NCBI GenBank assembly: GCA_019750655.1
Contig: JAIEOG010000219.1
Location: forward strand, 1 to 15,629
Length of the DNA: 15,629 nt
Reading direction: 5' to 3'
Origin: a bacterium
Lineage (GTDB): Bacteria > Bdellovibrionota > FAC87 > UBA2466
The notes beneath the pieces were generated by a model. That model saw nothing but the letters and a program-made list of their open reading frames with translations, was not told where the DNA came from and made no database searches. Shown in pieces: positions 1 to 7,856 of the stretch. A program made the translations under genes and the position numbers. Each line of letters opens with the position of its first letter. Positions within the stretch are counted from its first letter, which is position 1.

Positions 1-1402
1 ATTCCCGGAAAAACTGTGCGCGGCAGGCGGTCGTTTGCCCGTATTTCATGATGGTTTCGATGCGGGCTTTATCCGCTATGAAACGATCGTCGTAGTGCTT
101 AAGAAACAGTTCAAACTCATCCGCATCTTTGAAGGTACGCAAGAGACTGATGCCTTTGCGGCGAGAGATAATCTCGGCCTTTTCCAAGTACGACAGTAAA
201 ACACTCGCCTTGGTTTTCGCTAAACCCGCCGTCGTCGCGATTTCTTCTACGGTAGGGCGGCGATCCTCTGCCGTGAGAACGAGCAAGAGCTGGTAGATAT
301 GCAGAGCGTCGGCGCGCTTGGGGTACTTGCCACCGAGGAAATACGAATGCACTCGCTTATCTTCGAGGCGGTAAAGCAACGCCGCCGTTGCAGGTTGGCC
401 ATCACGCCCTGCCCGGCCGGCTTCCTGGTAATAACTCTCCACTGAATCTGGAAAAGTGTAATGCACGACAAAACGCACATCGGGTTTGTCGATGCCTAAG
501 CCGAAAGCTTTCGTTGCGACCATGGCCTTGAAACGGTTCTCCATGAAGTCATGCTGAGAATCTTGGCGGTCCTTCTTGTTCATCCGGCCGTGGTATTTGC
601 CAGCCAGGATGCCCGCCGCCAGAAGTTTGCGGTGTAGTTCGTCAGCGAGTTTTACCGTGGAGACGTAAACAATACCGTTGCCTTCAGTGTCTTCTAGAAT
701 CTGTAAAAGCTTTTTGAGTTTCGCTTCTTCGTTCACTGTGCGGTGCACATCGAAATTCAGATTCGTGCGGTCCACCCCCGCGTAATACACAGGAGCGTCC
801 GGAATTCCCAGCTGCTCAAGGATTTCTGTCTCTACTTTGGGCGTCGCGGTGGCTGTCAGCGCTAAAATCGGGGGATTCCCGAGTTGGCGAGCAGCTTCGC
901 GGATATTCAAGAATGCCGGACGGAAATCATGGCCCCACTGAGCGACGCAATGGGCTTCGTCGACTACCAACAGTGACACACCAGCCTTCTTCAAGACTGC
1001 AAGGTAGTCCGGGTTCTCTAACCGCTCTGGGGTGACGTAAATCAGCTCTGCGTGCCCGTTTTTGACCTCCCGGACCGCGCGACGCTCTTCTCGGATCGTG
1101 AGAGTGGAATCGAGCTTAGTCGCATCGACGCCTGCTTCCGCGAGCTTCTCGGTCTGGTCTTGCATCAAAGAAATCAAAGGCGATACGACCACCGTCGCAT
1201 GCGGGAGGAAGAGTGCAGGTAGTTGATAGCAAAGAGATTTTCCAGCGCCCGTAGGCATCAAGCCTAAGGCACTACCGCCGCCTAGGACGGTTTCAATGAG
1301 CTCTCGCTGCCCTGGACGCAGGCGGCGCACGCCAAAATGCTCGCGCGCTTTCTTGGCAAGAGCTGCCCAATCTGGTGCTAGGTTTTTTTTCCCACTCCCC
1401 AC
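1..1402 (-). CDS. recQ: RecQ-family ATP-dependent DNA helicase (partial, C-terminus off the left edge)
   Basis: This is a 3'-5' superfamily 2 DNA helicase of the RecQ type, acting in recombination and repair. Translating the minus strand gives about 467 codons before the window ends. Residues are counted from GTG at 1402. Visible motifs are the Q-motif region FGVRRLRPGQ (23-32), Walker A MPTGAGKS (49-56), the DEAH box VVDEAHC (D148), motif III LALTATAT, motif V with AFGLGIDKPDVR and motif VI YQEAGRAGRDGQ (about 324-335). A winged-helix-like segment follows. The last residues enter what looks like the RecQ zinc-binding region, with the first Cys at about 460, so the rest of that domain and any HRDC domain lie outside. 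There is no ATG between the upstream stop (1445-1447) and Walker A. GTG at 1402 or TTG at 1420 must serve as start, and neither has a clear ribosome binding site, so coupling to the upstream protease gene is possible. Family assignment is firm; the start is not. Confidence 0.93.
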   Translation of the reverse strand, partial: MGSGKKNLAPDWAALAKKAREHFGVRRLRPGQRELIETVLGGGSALGLMPTGAGKSLCYQLPALFLPHATVVVSPLISLMQDQTEKLAEAGVDATKLDSTLTIREERRAVREVKNGHAELIYVTPERLENPDYLAVLKKAGVSLLVVDEAHCVAQWGHDFRPAFLNIREAARQLGNPPILALTATATPKVETEILEQLGIPDAPVYYAGVDRTNLNFDVHRTVNEEAKLKKLLQILEDTEGNGIVYVSTVKLADELHRKLLAAGILAGKYHGRMNKKDRQDSQHDFMENRFKAMVATKAFGLGIDKPDVRFVVHYTFPDSVESYYQEAGRAGRDGQPATAALLYRLEDKRVHSYFLGGKYPKRADALHIYQLLLVLTAEDRRPTVEEIATTAGLAKTKASVLLSYLEKAEIISRRKGISLLRTFKDADEFELFLKHYDDRFIADKARIETIMKYGQTTACRAQFFRE

Positions 1403-1444
1403 GGCGCGGGCAATGTGCAACGCCCGTGCCGTTAATAGGAAGGC

Positions 1445-3175
1445 CTATTTAAGGTAGCCGCGTTCCGCAGCCTCGGTCTCCACATCGATTTTCAGAGACA
1501 CTGGAATCAGGGGATCCAGGAGGAACTTGCGGTACAGACCTTCCAACGCCTCGCGCCCGACGAAAGGGTCTTTTCGAGACAGGTAGCTGATCGCATCCGC
1601 AAGTTCATCGGCGAAATGCTTCGGTTCGGGTTGCGAAGCGTAGTCTTGCAACACCGCCCAATAATCCACGCCACCGTGTTTCATATCCTCAAGCGAAGAG
1701 GCAAAACCGGCCAGGTAGCCTGCTGTCTCGATGGGTGGGTAGCTTTTCGTTTCCAACGCGTGCAGGAGAACTTCTTTGCCCTTCCGGCGCGCTTCCGCCG
1801 AATTTGCCGCAAAGGCGGTTTCTGCGCCGATACGCCAGCTCAAAGAGGTCGGGGCATTTTTGAGTTCGAGGTAATCCGCCACCGACTCAAAAAGATCCTG
1901 CCACTTTCGGCGCGTCGCTCCCTTAGGGCAGCGATCGGCTTGATCGGCGGGGAGCGGGTCTTGGCATTCGATCATCCCCCGAGCGATGGCGCAGGCTGCG
2001 TAGTCATGATCGGGATCGGCTGCAAGCGCGGGGTCGTCGACATCTTCCTCGCAGGCGTTCAAAAGCTCTTCCATCAGGGAGATTTCGGCAGTTTCGTACT
2101 CAGGCTCGGCCGATTTGGCGGGCTTCGCCTCGGCCGCTGCGCGGTTACGCTTGCCTTTGCCCTTGGGGCCTTTCTTGGGTTCCGCCGCAATGCCTAATTC
2201 CTCTTCGCTCGCCAGATCGTCCACACGTGCGATAATTTTGAGGTTCCAAATCTTGCGGTTGATCATCGTGTCCGTGGAAAGCTCGAGTAGGCCAAGAGCG
2301 TCGTCATCGGTCTCCACCTTGATGACGCCAGAAAGCGGAATGCTGGTGAAAGGCTTCAAGCCCTCTTTCTTAAAGGACTCATAACCTGCGCCCAGGTATT
2401 TCTTAAAAGCGGTAGAAAGAGAGAAGTAGATATTCGCATGCAACGCCGCGAGATCGTAAACGCCGTCGGAAGATTCCTTGGTGCGGTGGAGGAGCCCGGC
2501 CACTCGGCCCTGGGCGTCCAGCACCGGTGAACCACTATTGCCCGGAGCGGCGCAATTACCCGAGGCACACCAATCGCCGTTCTTCAGGTACATCCGCGAC
2601 TGGTTCCACCGTTTAAGCCCCCCGTACGGGTGGCCGACCACGATGAGATCCGTTTCCGGCTTTACTTCATCGGTTGCGAGTTCTAAGCCGTGCGGGGGAA
2701 CAAACTTCTCTGCGATCGGGGATTTATCGCTCGGTTTGTAAGCTTCAAAAACGGTGAGATCGAGTTCCGCAACATGGAGTTTCGGAACGAGAAAGACTTC
2801 TACCTCTTTGGCTTTCGCTCCGTGTTCAAAATCAAAATCAATGTCGGCATAGCAACCTTCGAGAGTGCAATTCTCTGGACCCACTACGTGGGCATTCGTC
2901 ACGAACTGCGAAGATCCCGCGAGGAAGAAACCAGTGCCCGAGCCCATGTCGGCCGTGCTCAAACGAACAATCGCTTTTGCTGCTTGACGGATCGCTTCGG
3001 GAGCTTCAGGCATCGTTTTCAAACTGCCCAATCCCGTGGGGAGCGGAATGCCTTTGGCGGGAGCCGCTGCTGGTTGTTGGAGGTTCTGAGGATTCACCGC
3101 GACGGGTTTAATGCCCTGAGGACGCGAACACGCTGCCAAACCTAGAGCTGCCAGACAGACCAAGCCAAAACGCAC
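1445..3175 (-). CDS. Trypsin-like serine protease lipoprotein with long C-terminal extension
   Basis: Probably a membrane-anchored periplasmic or surface serine endopeptidase, 576 aa. I place the start at GTG 3175 because GGGGGAGG lies 5 nt upstream. A TTG at 3208 would add 11 residues ahead of the signal peptide and has no comparable site. The N-terminus is a short lipoprotein signal (basic R2, hydrophobic core, lipobox LAAC with Cys at 16). A Pro/Ala/Gln-rich linker follows. The chymotrypsin-fold domain spans about 55-260, with catalytic His96 in FVTNAHVV, probable Asp139 in ELDLTV and Ser214 in APGNSGSPV. Cysteines at about 103/108 and 203/208 could form disulfides. The C-terminal about 310 residues contain a Lys/Gly/Ala-rich low-complexity stretch (about 330-365) and a helical, Cys-containing part I do not recognise. 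The gene lies between tgt and recQ on the same strand. Substrate is unknown. Confidence 0.88.
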   Translation of the reverse strand: MRFGLVCLAALGLAACSRPQGIKPVAVNPQNLQQPAAAPAKGIPLPTGLGSLKTMPEAPEAIRQAAKAIVRLSTADMGSGTGFFLAGSSQFVTNAHVVGPENCTLEGCYADIDFDFEHGAKAKEVEVFLVPKLHVAELDLTVFEAYKPSDKSPIAEKFVPPHGLELATDEVKPETDLIVVGHPYGGLKRWNQSRMYLKNGDWCASGNCAAPGNSGSPVLDAQGRVAGLLHRTKESSDGVYDLAALHANIYFSLSTAFKKYLGAGYESFKKEGLKPFTSIPLSGVIKVETDDDALGLLELSTDTMINRKIWNLKIIARVDDLASEEELGIAAEPKKGPKGKGKRNRAAAEAKPAKSAEPEYETAEISLMEELLNACEEDVDDPALAADPDHDYAACAIARGMIECQDPLPADQADRCPKGATRRKWQDLFESVADYLELKNAPTSLSWRIGAETAFAANSAEARRKGKEVLLHALETKSYPPIETAGYLAGFASSLEDMKHGGVDYWAVLQDYASQPEPKHFADELADAISYLSRKDPFVGREALEGLYRKFLLDPLIPVSLKIDVETEAAERGYLK

Positions 3176-3185
3176 AAAGGCCTCC

Positions 3186-3202
3186 CCCGGAAATCCCGGA
3201 AA
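3186..3202. repeat. Short tandem direct repeat in the tgt-protease gap
   Basis: CCCGGAAA occurs twice with a 9-nt period (3186-3193 and 3195-3202). On the coding (minus) strand it lies immediately upstream of, and partly merges with, the GGGGGAGG ribosome binding site of the lipoprotein protease. It may be chance in GC-rich DNA. No function is inferred. Confidence 0.35.
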
Positions 3203-3216
3203 ATTCAATTAAGCGG

Positions 3217-5229
3217 TTACTGTGGTCGCGTTTGACTCGAAGTGTCAACAAGGTTTGAAAACTGGGGGTGGCTCAGGATCTGGCTAGAAAAACGCTCTCG
3301 AGCGGCTTCCTTTATGGTGGCCGGAAAGCGTGCATCGCTGCGTTGCCAGCGGGAAAGCCAGGCCTCTCCCAACAGTCCCTCTGTGAACCGAGTGAAAGCG
3401 GCGGTGGTCTCTGCTTTGGGGCCCGTGCCCTGCCCGCTGGCCACATAAAAGCCCGCGGACAAAAGCGCCGCACGCACGGCAGTCGAAGCGGAATAAGTAT
3501 AAAGGGCGGTGGATTTTCCGGCACACTGAGCAAACACCGAAGCAAAAATCTCGGGCGTCCAGAGTTCGGAATCCGTTTTGAAAGAAAAGGGATCGTACAG
3601 GATTACATCCGGCGGAGGCGCTCCCTCCATGAGCTCTCGGAAATCGCCTTCCCGCAATTCCCAAACAAAGGGGCCGTGTACTGACTGCCACGTTCCGTCG
3701 CGCAAGAGCGCCGCGGGAGCGCGGTGGTAGAGGTGCGGAAAACGACCGCTATGTTTTAACGCCAGGCGAAGCGGATCCAGATCCCGCTCAAAGCTCACCA
3801 TCTTCACGGCGCGCGCGGGCGTGGGAATCGATTCGTAACAGCGCAAGACCGCCATCGCATTCGTCGCAGCCCCTAGGCCCACATCCCAGATCACTAGCGG
3901 CTCACCGGGTTGCGAAAAAAGCTCGGCCAATTTTGGCTGCTCTACATAGAGGGCATTTGCTTCGACGGTCGGCGCCACTACAGAATGCATTGTTTCGCCC
4001 GAAGACAGCTGGCGAATCTGGCAAAAGCCTCCGGGCGCTGTATGGACTTCATAGTCGCCCAAGCGCGGGCGAGCGCTCGGCAGCGCGCGCGATGGGCCTT
4101 CTTGCGTATTGTCAGTGAGCGCTAGCTGCACGCGCGCCTCTTGATAAAAAGTCTCGAAAGTTCCCTGCAAGATCGCACCGCGGATCTGTTGCACCAAGCG
4201 GTGGTAATACGTCAGGTTATGGCTGGTGAGCAGCGTCCAGCCGAGTGTTTCGCCCGTCTTGTGCAGGTGGTGGAGATAGGCGCGCGAGTAGTTTTTGCAA
4301 GTATGGCAACCACAGTTCGGATCGAGTGCCTCTTCGGCAAACTTATATTGTGTGCGCCGCAGCTGCAGGCGCCCTTCGTGGGTCGTGTAAGCCGCACCTC
4401 GCTGGGCAATCTGCGAAGGCAGAATGCAATCAAACATATCCACACCGCGGTGGACGGCTTCGAGAATATCAATCGGCGTTCCAACACCCATGAGGTAACG
4501 CGGCCGATCCTTCGGCAGGAACTGCGTGGTGAAGGCGGTCATGTCTTCGCGTTCGGATTTGGTTTCTCCAACAGCAAGACCGCCAATCGCAAAACCATCG
4601 AAAGGCATTTGCGTTAGCACATCCGCGCTCTGGCGACGCAGGTCCTCGAAGCAAGCGCCTTGCACGATACCGAACAAAGCTTGGGGAGAATCCCCACGCG
4701 CATCGAGGCTACGCTGTGCCCAGCGGTGTGTGAGTTCCATGGCCGCTAAGGCTTCGGGGCGTTCCACCGTCGAAGGCACACACTGATCAAGTACCATCAT
4801 GATGTCGCTGCCAATGGCCTTTTGCATATCAATGCTGCTCTCCGGCGAGAGAGAATGCATCGTACCGTCCACATAGCTCTGGAAAAGCGCGCCGCCTTCT
4901 TCCATCTTGCGGGAACGGGGAAGCGAAAAAATCTGAAAGCCGCCGGAGTCGGTGAGCACGGGGCCGTCCCAATTCATGAAACGGTGGATCCCTCCCAGCT
5001 TGCGGAAGACTTCAGCCCCAGGGCGCAAAAGCAGGTGGTACGTATTCGCCAGAAGCACGCGCGATCCCGCCGCGCGCAGATCGCCTACCGTCTGGCTTTT
5101 TACCGTCGCCTGCGTGCCGACCGGCATAAAAATCGGAGTAAGCACTTCTCCGTGAAGTGTCATGAATCGGCCGGCCCGGGCGCGTGAACCCGAAGCCTCG
5201 GCCTCGGTAGTAAACCCTAAGCGCGGCAT
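3217..5229 (-). CDS. tgt: Fusion: tRNA-guanine(34) transglycosylase (Tgt) + MnmC-like SAM methyltransferase domain
   Basis: The protein has 670 aa, while bacterial Tgt is usually about 370-380. Residues 1-368 are a full Tgt, which exchanges guanine-34 for preQ1 in GUN-anticodon tRNAs during queuosine synthesis. Visible are the general acid/base Asp94 in TDSGGFQ, nucleophile Asp267 in VDMFDCILP, the substrate-pocket segment GGLAVGE (216-222, bacterial preQ1 type) and the zinc site CGCHTC (Cys306, 308, 311) with a His at 320-321. The usual TRNARNG after the nucleophile reads SQIAQRG (272-278). After a linker (369-388), residues 389-670 match the MnmC methyltransferase domain (Methyltransf_30). 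It shows SSGETMH, an LYVEQPKL segment, SAM-binding motif WDVGLGAATN (445-454), DPFSFKTDSELWTPE (Asp543) and a final YSASTAVRAALLSAGF segment. The FAD oxidase half of MnmC is absent. ATG 5229 begins directly before conserved Tgt sequence but has a weak ribosome binding site. Both domain calls are firm; the substrate of the second is inferred. Confidence 0.93.
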   Translation of the reverse strand: MPRLGFTTEAEASGSRARAGRFMTLHGEVLTPIFMPVGTQATVKSQTVGDLRAAGSRVLLANTYHLLLRPGAEVFRKLGGIHRFMNWDGPVLTDSGGFQIFSLPRSRKMEEGGALFQSYVDGTMHSLSPESSIDMQKAIGSDIMMVLDQCVPSTVERPEALAAMELTHRWAQRSLDARGDSPQALFGIVQGACFEDLRRQSADVLTQMPFDGFAIGGLAVGETKSEREDMTAFTTQFLPKDRPRYLMGVGTPIDILEAVHRGVDMFDCILPSQIAQRGAAYTTHEGRLQLRRTQYKFAEEALDPNCGCHTCKNYSRAYLHHLHKTGETLGWTLLTSHNLTYYHRLVQQIRGAILQGTFETFYQEARVQLALTDNTQEGPSRALPSARPRLGDYEVHTAPGGFCQIRQLSSGETMHSVVAPTVEANALYVEQPKLAELFSQPGEPLVIWDVGLGAATNAMAVLRCYESIPTPARAVKMVSFERDLDPLRLALKHSGRFPHLYHRAPAALLRDGTWQSVHGPFVWELREGDFRELMEGAPPPDVILYDPFSFKTDSELWTPEIFASVFAQCAGKSTALYTYSASTAVRAALLSAGFYVASGQGTGPKAETTAAFTRFTEGLLGEAWLSRWQRSDARFPATIKEAARERFSSQILSHPQFSNLVDTSSQTRPQ

Positions 5230-5271
5230 GCGGTATGCTTAGCACAGTGTTTGAGAAATTTGGGGGCAAGC
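5230..5271. promoter_or_regulatory. Very short divergent intergenic region between tgt and the amidohydrolase gene
   Basis: Only 42 bp separate the two start codons, so any promoters must overlap each other or extend into the coding regions. It holds a small dyad TGCT-T-AGCA (about 5236-5244) and a GGGGG tract (5262-5266) that serves as a plausible ribosome binding site for the plus-strand gene. I cannot identify convincing -35/-10 pairs for either direction. Confidence 0.4.
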
Positions 5272-6954
5272 ATGCGGGGCATTTTAGCGCTTTTGATCTG
5301 GGGGCAAGGGGCCTTCGCGGCAGCACCGGTCTATGACTGGGTGTTACGCGGCGCAGAGGTAATCGACGGATCGGGCTCCCCTCGGCGCAAAGCGGATGTA
5401 GCTATTCTGGCCGACCGGATTGCCGCCACCGGTGCCATCCCCGCGGGGAGTGGACGGCAGGAAATAGCCGCGTCCGGTTTAATACTCGCGCCCGGTTTTA
5501 TCGATATGCTTGGCCAGTCGGATTTCTCGTTGCTGCTCGATCCGCGCGCGGCCAGCAAAGTCTATATGGGCGTCACGACCGAAGTGACGGGAGAAGGCGG
5601 CACGGCCGCTCCCCTCAGTGAGGCGCAAGCCAAACAGCTCCAAGAAGCCTTTGCTCCGAAGGGGCTCGAAATCAATTGGCGCAGTTTCGGCCAGTACTTA
5701 AAGCGTATGGAAGACAGCCGCCCCGCGATCAATTTCGCAAGCTATGTCGGCGCCTCGCAGCTTCGCGAGATAGCCGTCGGTTGGGAAAACCGCGCTGCCA
5801 CTCCCGAGCAACAAGCGCAGATGGAAAAAATGGCGGCCGAAGCGCTTAGCGAAGGCGCGTGGGGCGTTTCCTCCGCCCTCCAATACACGCCCGCGCGGTT
5901 CGCCTCTCCCGAAGAGCTCATCGGTCTCGCGCGCGTGGCAGAACGAGCGGGTGGCATTTACGCCACTCACCAACGTAGCGAAGGCGACGCTCAAGAAGCA
6001 TCGCTCGACGAGGTCTTTGCCGTAGCAGAGAAAGCGAAGGTCCCGGTCGAAATCTTCCATTTGAAATCCGCCTACGCGCGGAACTGGGGCAAGCTGCCGC
6101 GCTGGATCCGCAAGATTGAAAAAGCACAAAAGCGTGGCCTGAAAGTTTTCGCCAATATCTACCCCTACTCCGCAGCGGCCACGGGCCTCACGGCTTGCTT
6201 GCCTCCTTGGTTACTCGAAGGGGGCATTGGAAAAACTATCGAGCGGCTCAGCGATCCGGCCCAGCGAGCGCGCGCTGCCGAAGAAATCGGCCTACGCTCT
6301 AAAACCTGGGAAAACTTCTATGCTGGATCGGGCGGTGCAGATGGCGTCTTGATTTCCGCTGTGCAAAACGAAGCCTTAAAACCATTGGTAGGCAAACGCC
6401 TAGCCGCCATCGCCAAAGAACGCGGGCGCCCTGCAGTGGAAGTGCTGCTGGATCTCATCGTAGAAGACCGCGGCCGGACTTCTGCGATTTATTTCGTCAT
6501 GAGCGAAGACGATGTGCGCGCGGCGATTAAAACGCCTTGGATCACTTTCGGCACCGATAGCAGCGGCCGTGCCACAGATGGCCCTCTCGCCGAAGACCGC
6601 GGTCACCCGCGCGCTTGGGGAACGTTTGCGCGGATTCTGGGCAAGTATGTGCGCGAAGAAAAACTCATTACTTTGGAACAGGCCATCCGGCGCATGACTT
6701 CTTTGCCAGCGGAGCGCGTAGGGCTTGTCTCTCGCGGCCTAGTGAGACCGGGCTATTTCGCCGATCTCGCGGTGTTCGATGCGAAAGAAATCCTCGATCG
6801 TGCGACCTATGAAAACCCGCAACAGTACGCCGTGGGAATGCACTACGTCTTTGTGAACGGGCAGCCCGTGCTTTCTAAGGGTGAATTGGTGGCTGCGCGG
6901 CCGGGGCAGGTGCTGCGCCGGGAAAAGCTACCCAAGGTCCGACCGCGAAAGTAG
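5272..6954 (+). CDS. Exported D-aminoacylase-like amidohydrolase with altered metal site
   Basis: Member of the amidohydrolase superfamily, N-acyl-D-amino-acid deacylase group, 560 aa. ATG 5272 is preferred over TTG 5251 because a GGGGG tract lies 5 nt upstream and it gives a clean signal peptide ending AFA at about residue 16. The core shows the family layout: ILAPGFIDML at 72-80, GVTTEVTGEGG at 100-110, THQRSEGD with His233, VEIFHLK with His263, FGTDSSG with Asp429, and the family-typical end (YVFVNGQPV, ARPGQVLRR). The spacing of His233 and His263 (30 residues) equals that of the zinc ligands His220/His250 recalled for Alcaligenes faecalis D-aminoacylase. The HxH normally following PGFID is replaced by Leu80-Gly-Gln82, and the position of ligand Cys96 is Gly109. 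The gene is either a variant subgroup with another metal arrangement or has changed activity. Substrate is not assigned. Its last 80 bp overlap a convergent gene. Confidence 0.85.
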   Translation: MRGILALLIWGQGAFAAAPVYDWVLRGAEVIDGSGSPRRKADVAILADRIAATGAIPAGSGRQEIAASGLILAPGFIDMLGQSDFSLLLDPRAASKVYMGVTTEVTGEGGTAAPLSEAQAKQLQEAFAPKGLEINWRSFGQYLKRMEDSRPAINFASYVGASQLREIAVGWENRAATPEQQAQMEKMAAEALSEGAWGVSSALQYTPARFASPEELIGLARVAERAGGIYATHQRSEGDAQEASLDEVFAVAEKAKVPVEIFHLKSAYARNWGKLPRWIRKIEKAQKRGLKVFANIYPYSAAATGLTACLPPWLLEGGIGKTIERLSDPAQRARAAEEIGLRSKTWENFYAGSGGADGVLISAVQNEALKPLVGKRLAAIAKERGRPAVEVLLDLIVEDRGRTSAIYFVMSEDDVRAAIKTPWITFGTDSSGRATDGPLAEDRGHPRAWGTFARILGKYVREEKLITLEQAIRRMTSLPAERVGLVSRGLVRPGYFADLAVFDAKEILDRATYENPQQYAVGMHYVFVNGQPVLSKGELVAARPGQVLRREKLPKVRPRK

Positions 6955-7732
6955 TTTCGCGCGTGCCTATTGGGGCAAAAATCCGGAAAGTCCCTACTGC
7001 TTTTAAGATGTGCAGCTCTCCTGAGTAGGGGTGAAAGCGGAAGGCGGCCTTGATTTTCACCTCGGCGCCTTCGGTGACCTTAGGCTTTTGCCCCTCCGTA
7101 GCCTCTTCCTGCTTGCTGGGAATGATCTGCTGGAATGTGTAAGTGAGAACGTCCCCACTTAGGATTTCCTGAAGGCCCATGCTCTGGTCAGAAACGATTT
7201 CGAAAACAGGCCCCGTGAGCCGAAGCTTGGCTCGGCCATCGGGTTCGAATTGAAAACGGCCGTGATCGATGGTCACGTGAATCCGCATCCCCGGCTGCGA
7301 CCAGTCTTGCGCTTTTGCGATTTCAGGAAGCTTCTCCGCAATCTTCCCTTTGACCGTTTCCCCAAACTGTTCTTCCAGCCAGCCCCCTTTAAACAACTCG
7401 AAGGTGATGGTGCGTTCGCTGTGGGGCGGTAAGTAAAAAGCGCCATGGAGTGCGCTGGCCGAAAAAGCCGGCGGCGCAGTACTGTAAGAATCCATCTCGA
7501 GGGCTTCTTCGCTGATATTCAACTCGGGCATCGGCATCGGTTCGGGAGCACGAGGCCAGAAGTGGTAGCCGATCCCACCGGCGAGCATGGCCACACACGT
7601 CCATTTCAGCGCGCGCGCAGACGGCCGCCAACCCGCTTGCGCCTCAGACGCAAGCAGTGCGCCCACCACCGCCAAAATGACTACTAGGCGTTTCGAAAAT
7701 AACGAAACCGACTGGATGGACCCACCCCCCAT
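6875..7732 (-). CDS. Exported or membrane protein of unknown function
   Basis: I do not recognise this 285-aa protein. The ATG at 7732 has AGGG a few bases upstream. The N-terminus has a Lys-Arg pair (14-15) and a hydrophobic core ending SEAQA (29-33), which looks like a cleavable signal peptide. A second hydrophobic stretch at about 42-59 could be a membrane anchor. The remainder (about 85-265) alternates short hydrophobic and charged segments as in a beta-rich extracytoplasmic domain, with one Lys/Glu/Gln-rich insertion near 205-225. The C-terminal tail is rich in Ala and Pro (AAPAPAAQPP) and lies in the 80-bp antisense overlap with the amidohydrolase gene. The gene is divergent from the SIMPL-domain gene. 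Membership of a transcription unit is not apparent. Confidence 0.72.
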   Translation of the reverse strand: MGGGSIQSVSLFSKRLVVILAVVGALLASEAQAGWRPSARALKWTCVAMLAGGIGYHFWPRAPEPMPMPELNISEEALEMDSYSTAPPAFSASALHGAFYLPPHSERTITFELFKGGWLEEQFGETVKGKIAEKLPEIAKAQDWSQPGMRIHVTIDHGRFQFEPDGRAKLRLTGPVFEIVSDQSMGLQEILSGDVLTYTFQQIIPSKQEEATEGQKPKVTEGAEVKIKAAFRFHPYSGELHILKAVGTFRIFAPIGTRETTFAVGPWVAFPGAAPAPAAQPPIHP

Positions 7733-7856
7733 TCAACCCTGTCAGAGCAGCCTAGGCCCTCGCCACCCAATGTCAAGAACCCGCACCAGTGGCACAGTGC
7801 GTCATGGAAGTGATTGCATTTGTTCAGGGATTCCATAGCCCCGGCCGGATGCTGTT

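Noticed and set aside
1616..2197. 193-codon plus-strand open frame opposite the lipoprotein protease gene
   Set aside because: It is antisense to a protein with a clear catalytic triad and lipobox, has no ribosome binding site of note, and its translation is Arg/Gly/Phe-rich without recognisable motifs.
3176..3208. Start of the lipoprotein protease at TTG 3208
   Set aside because: It puts 11 residues ahead of the signal peptide, while GTG 3175 has an excellent GGGGGAGG site and gives a standard lipoprotein signal.
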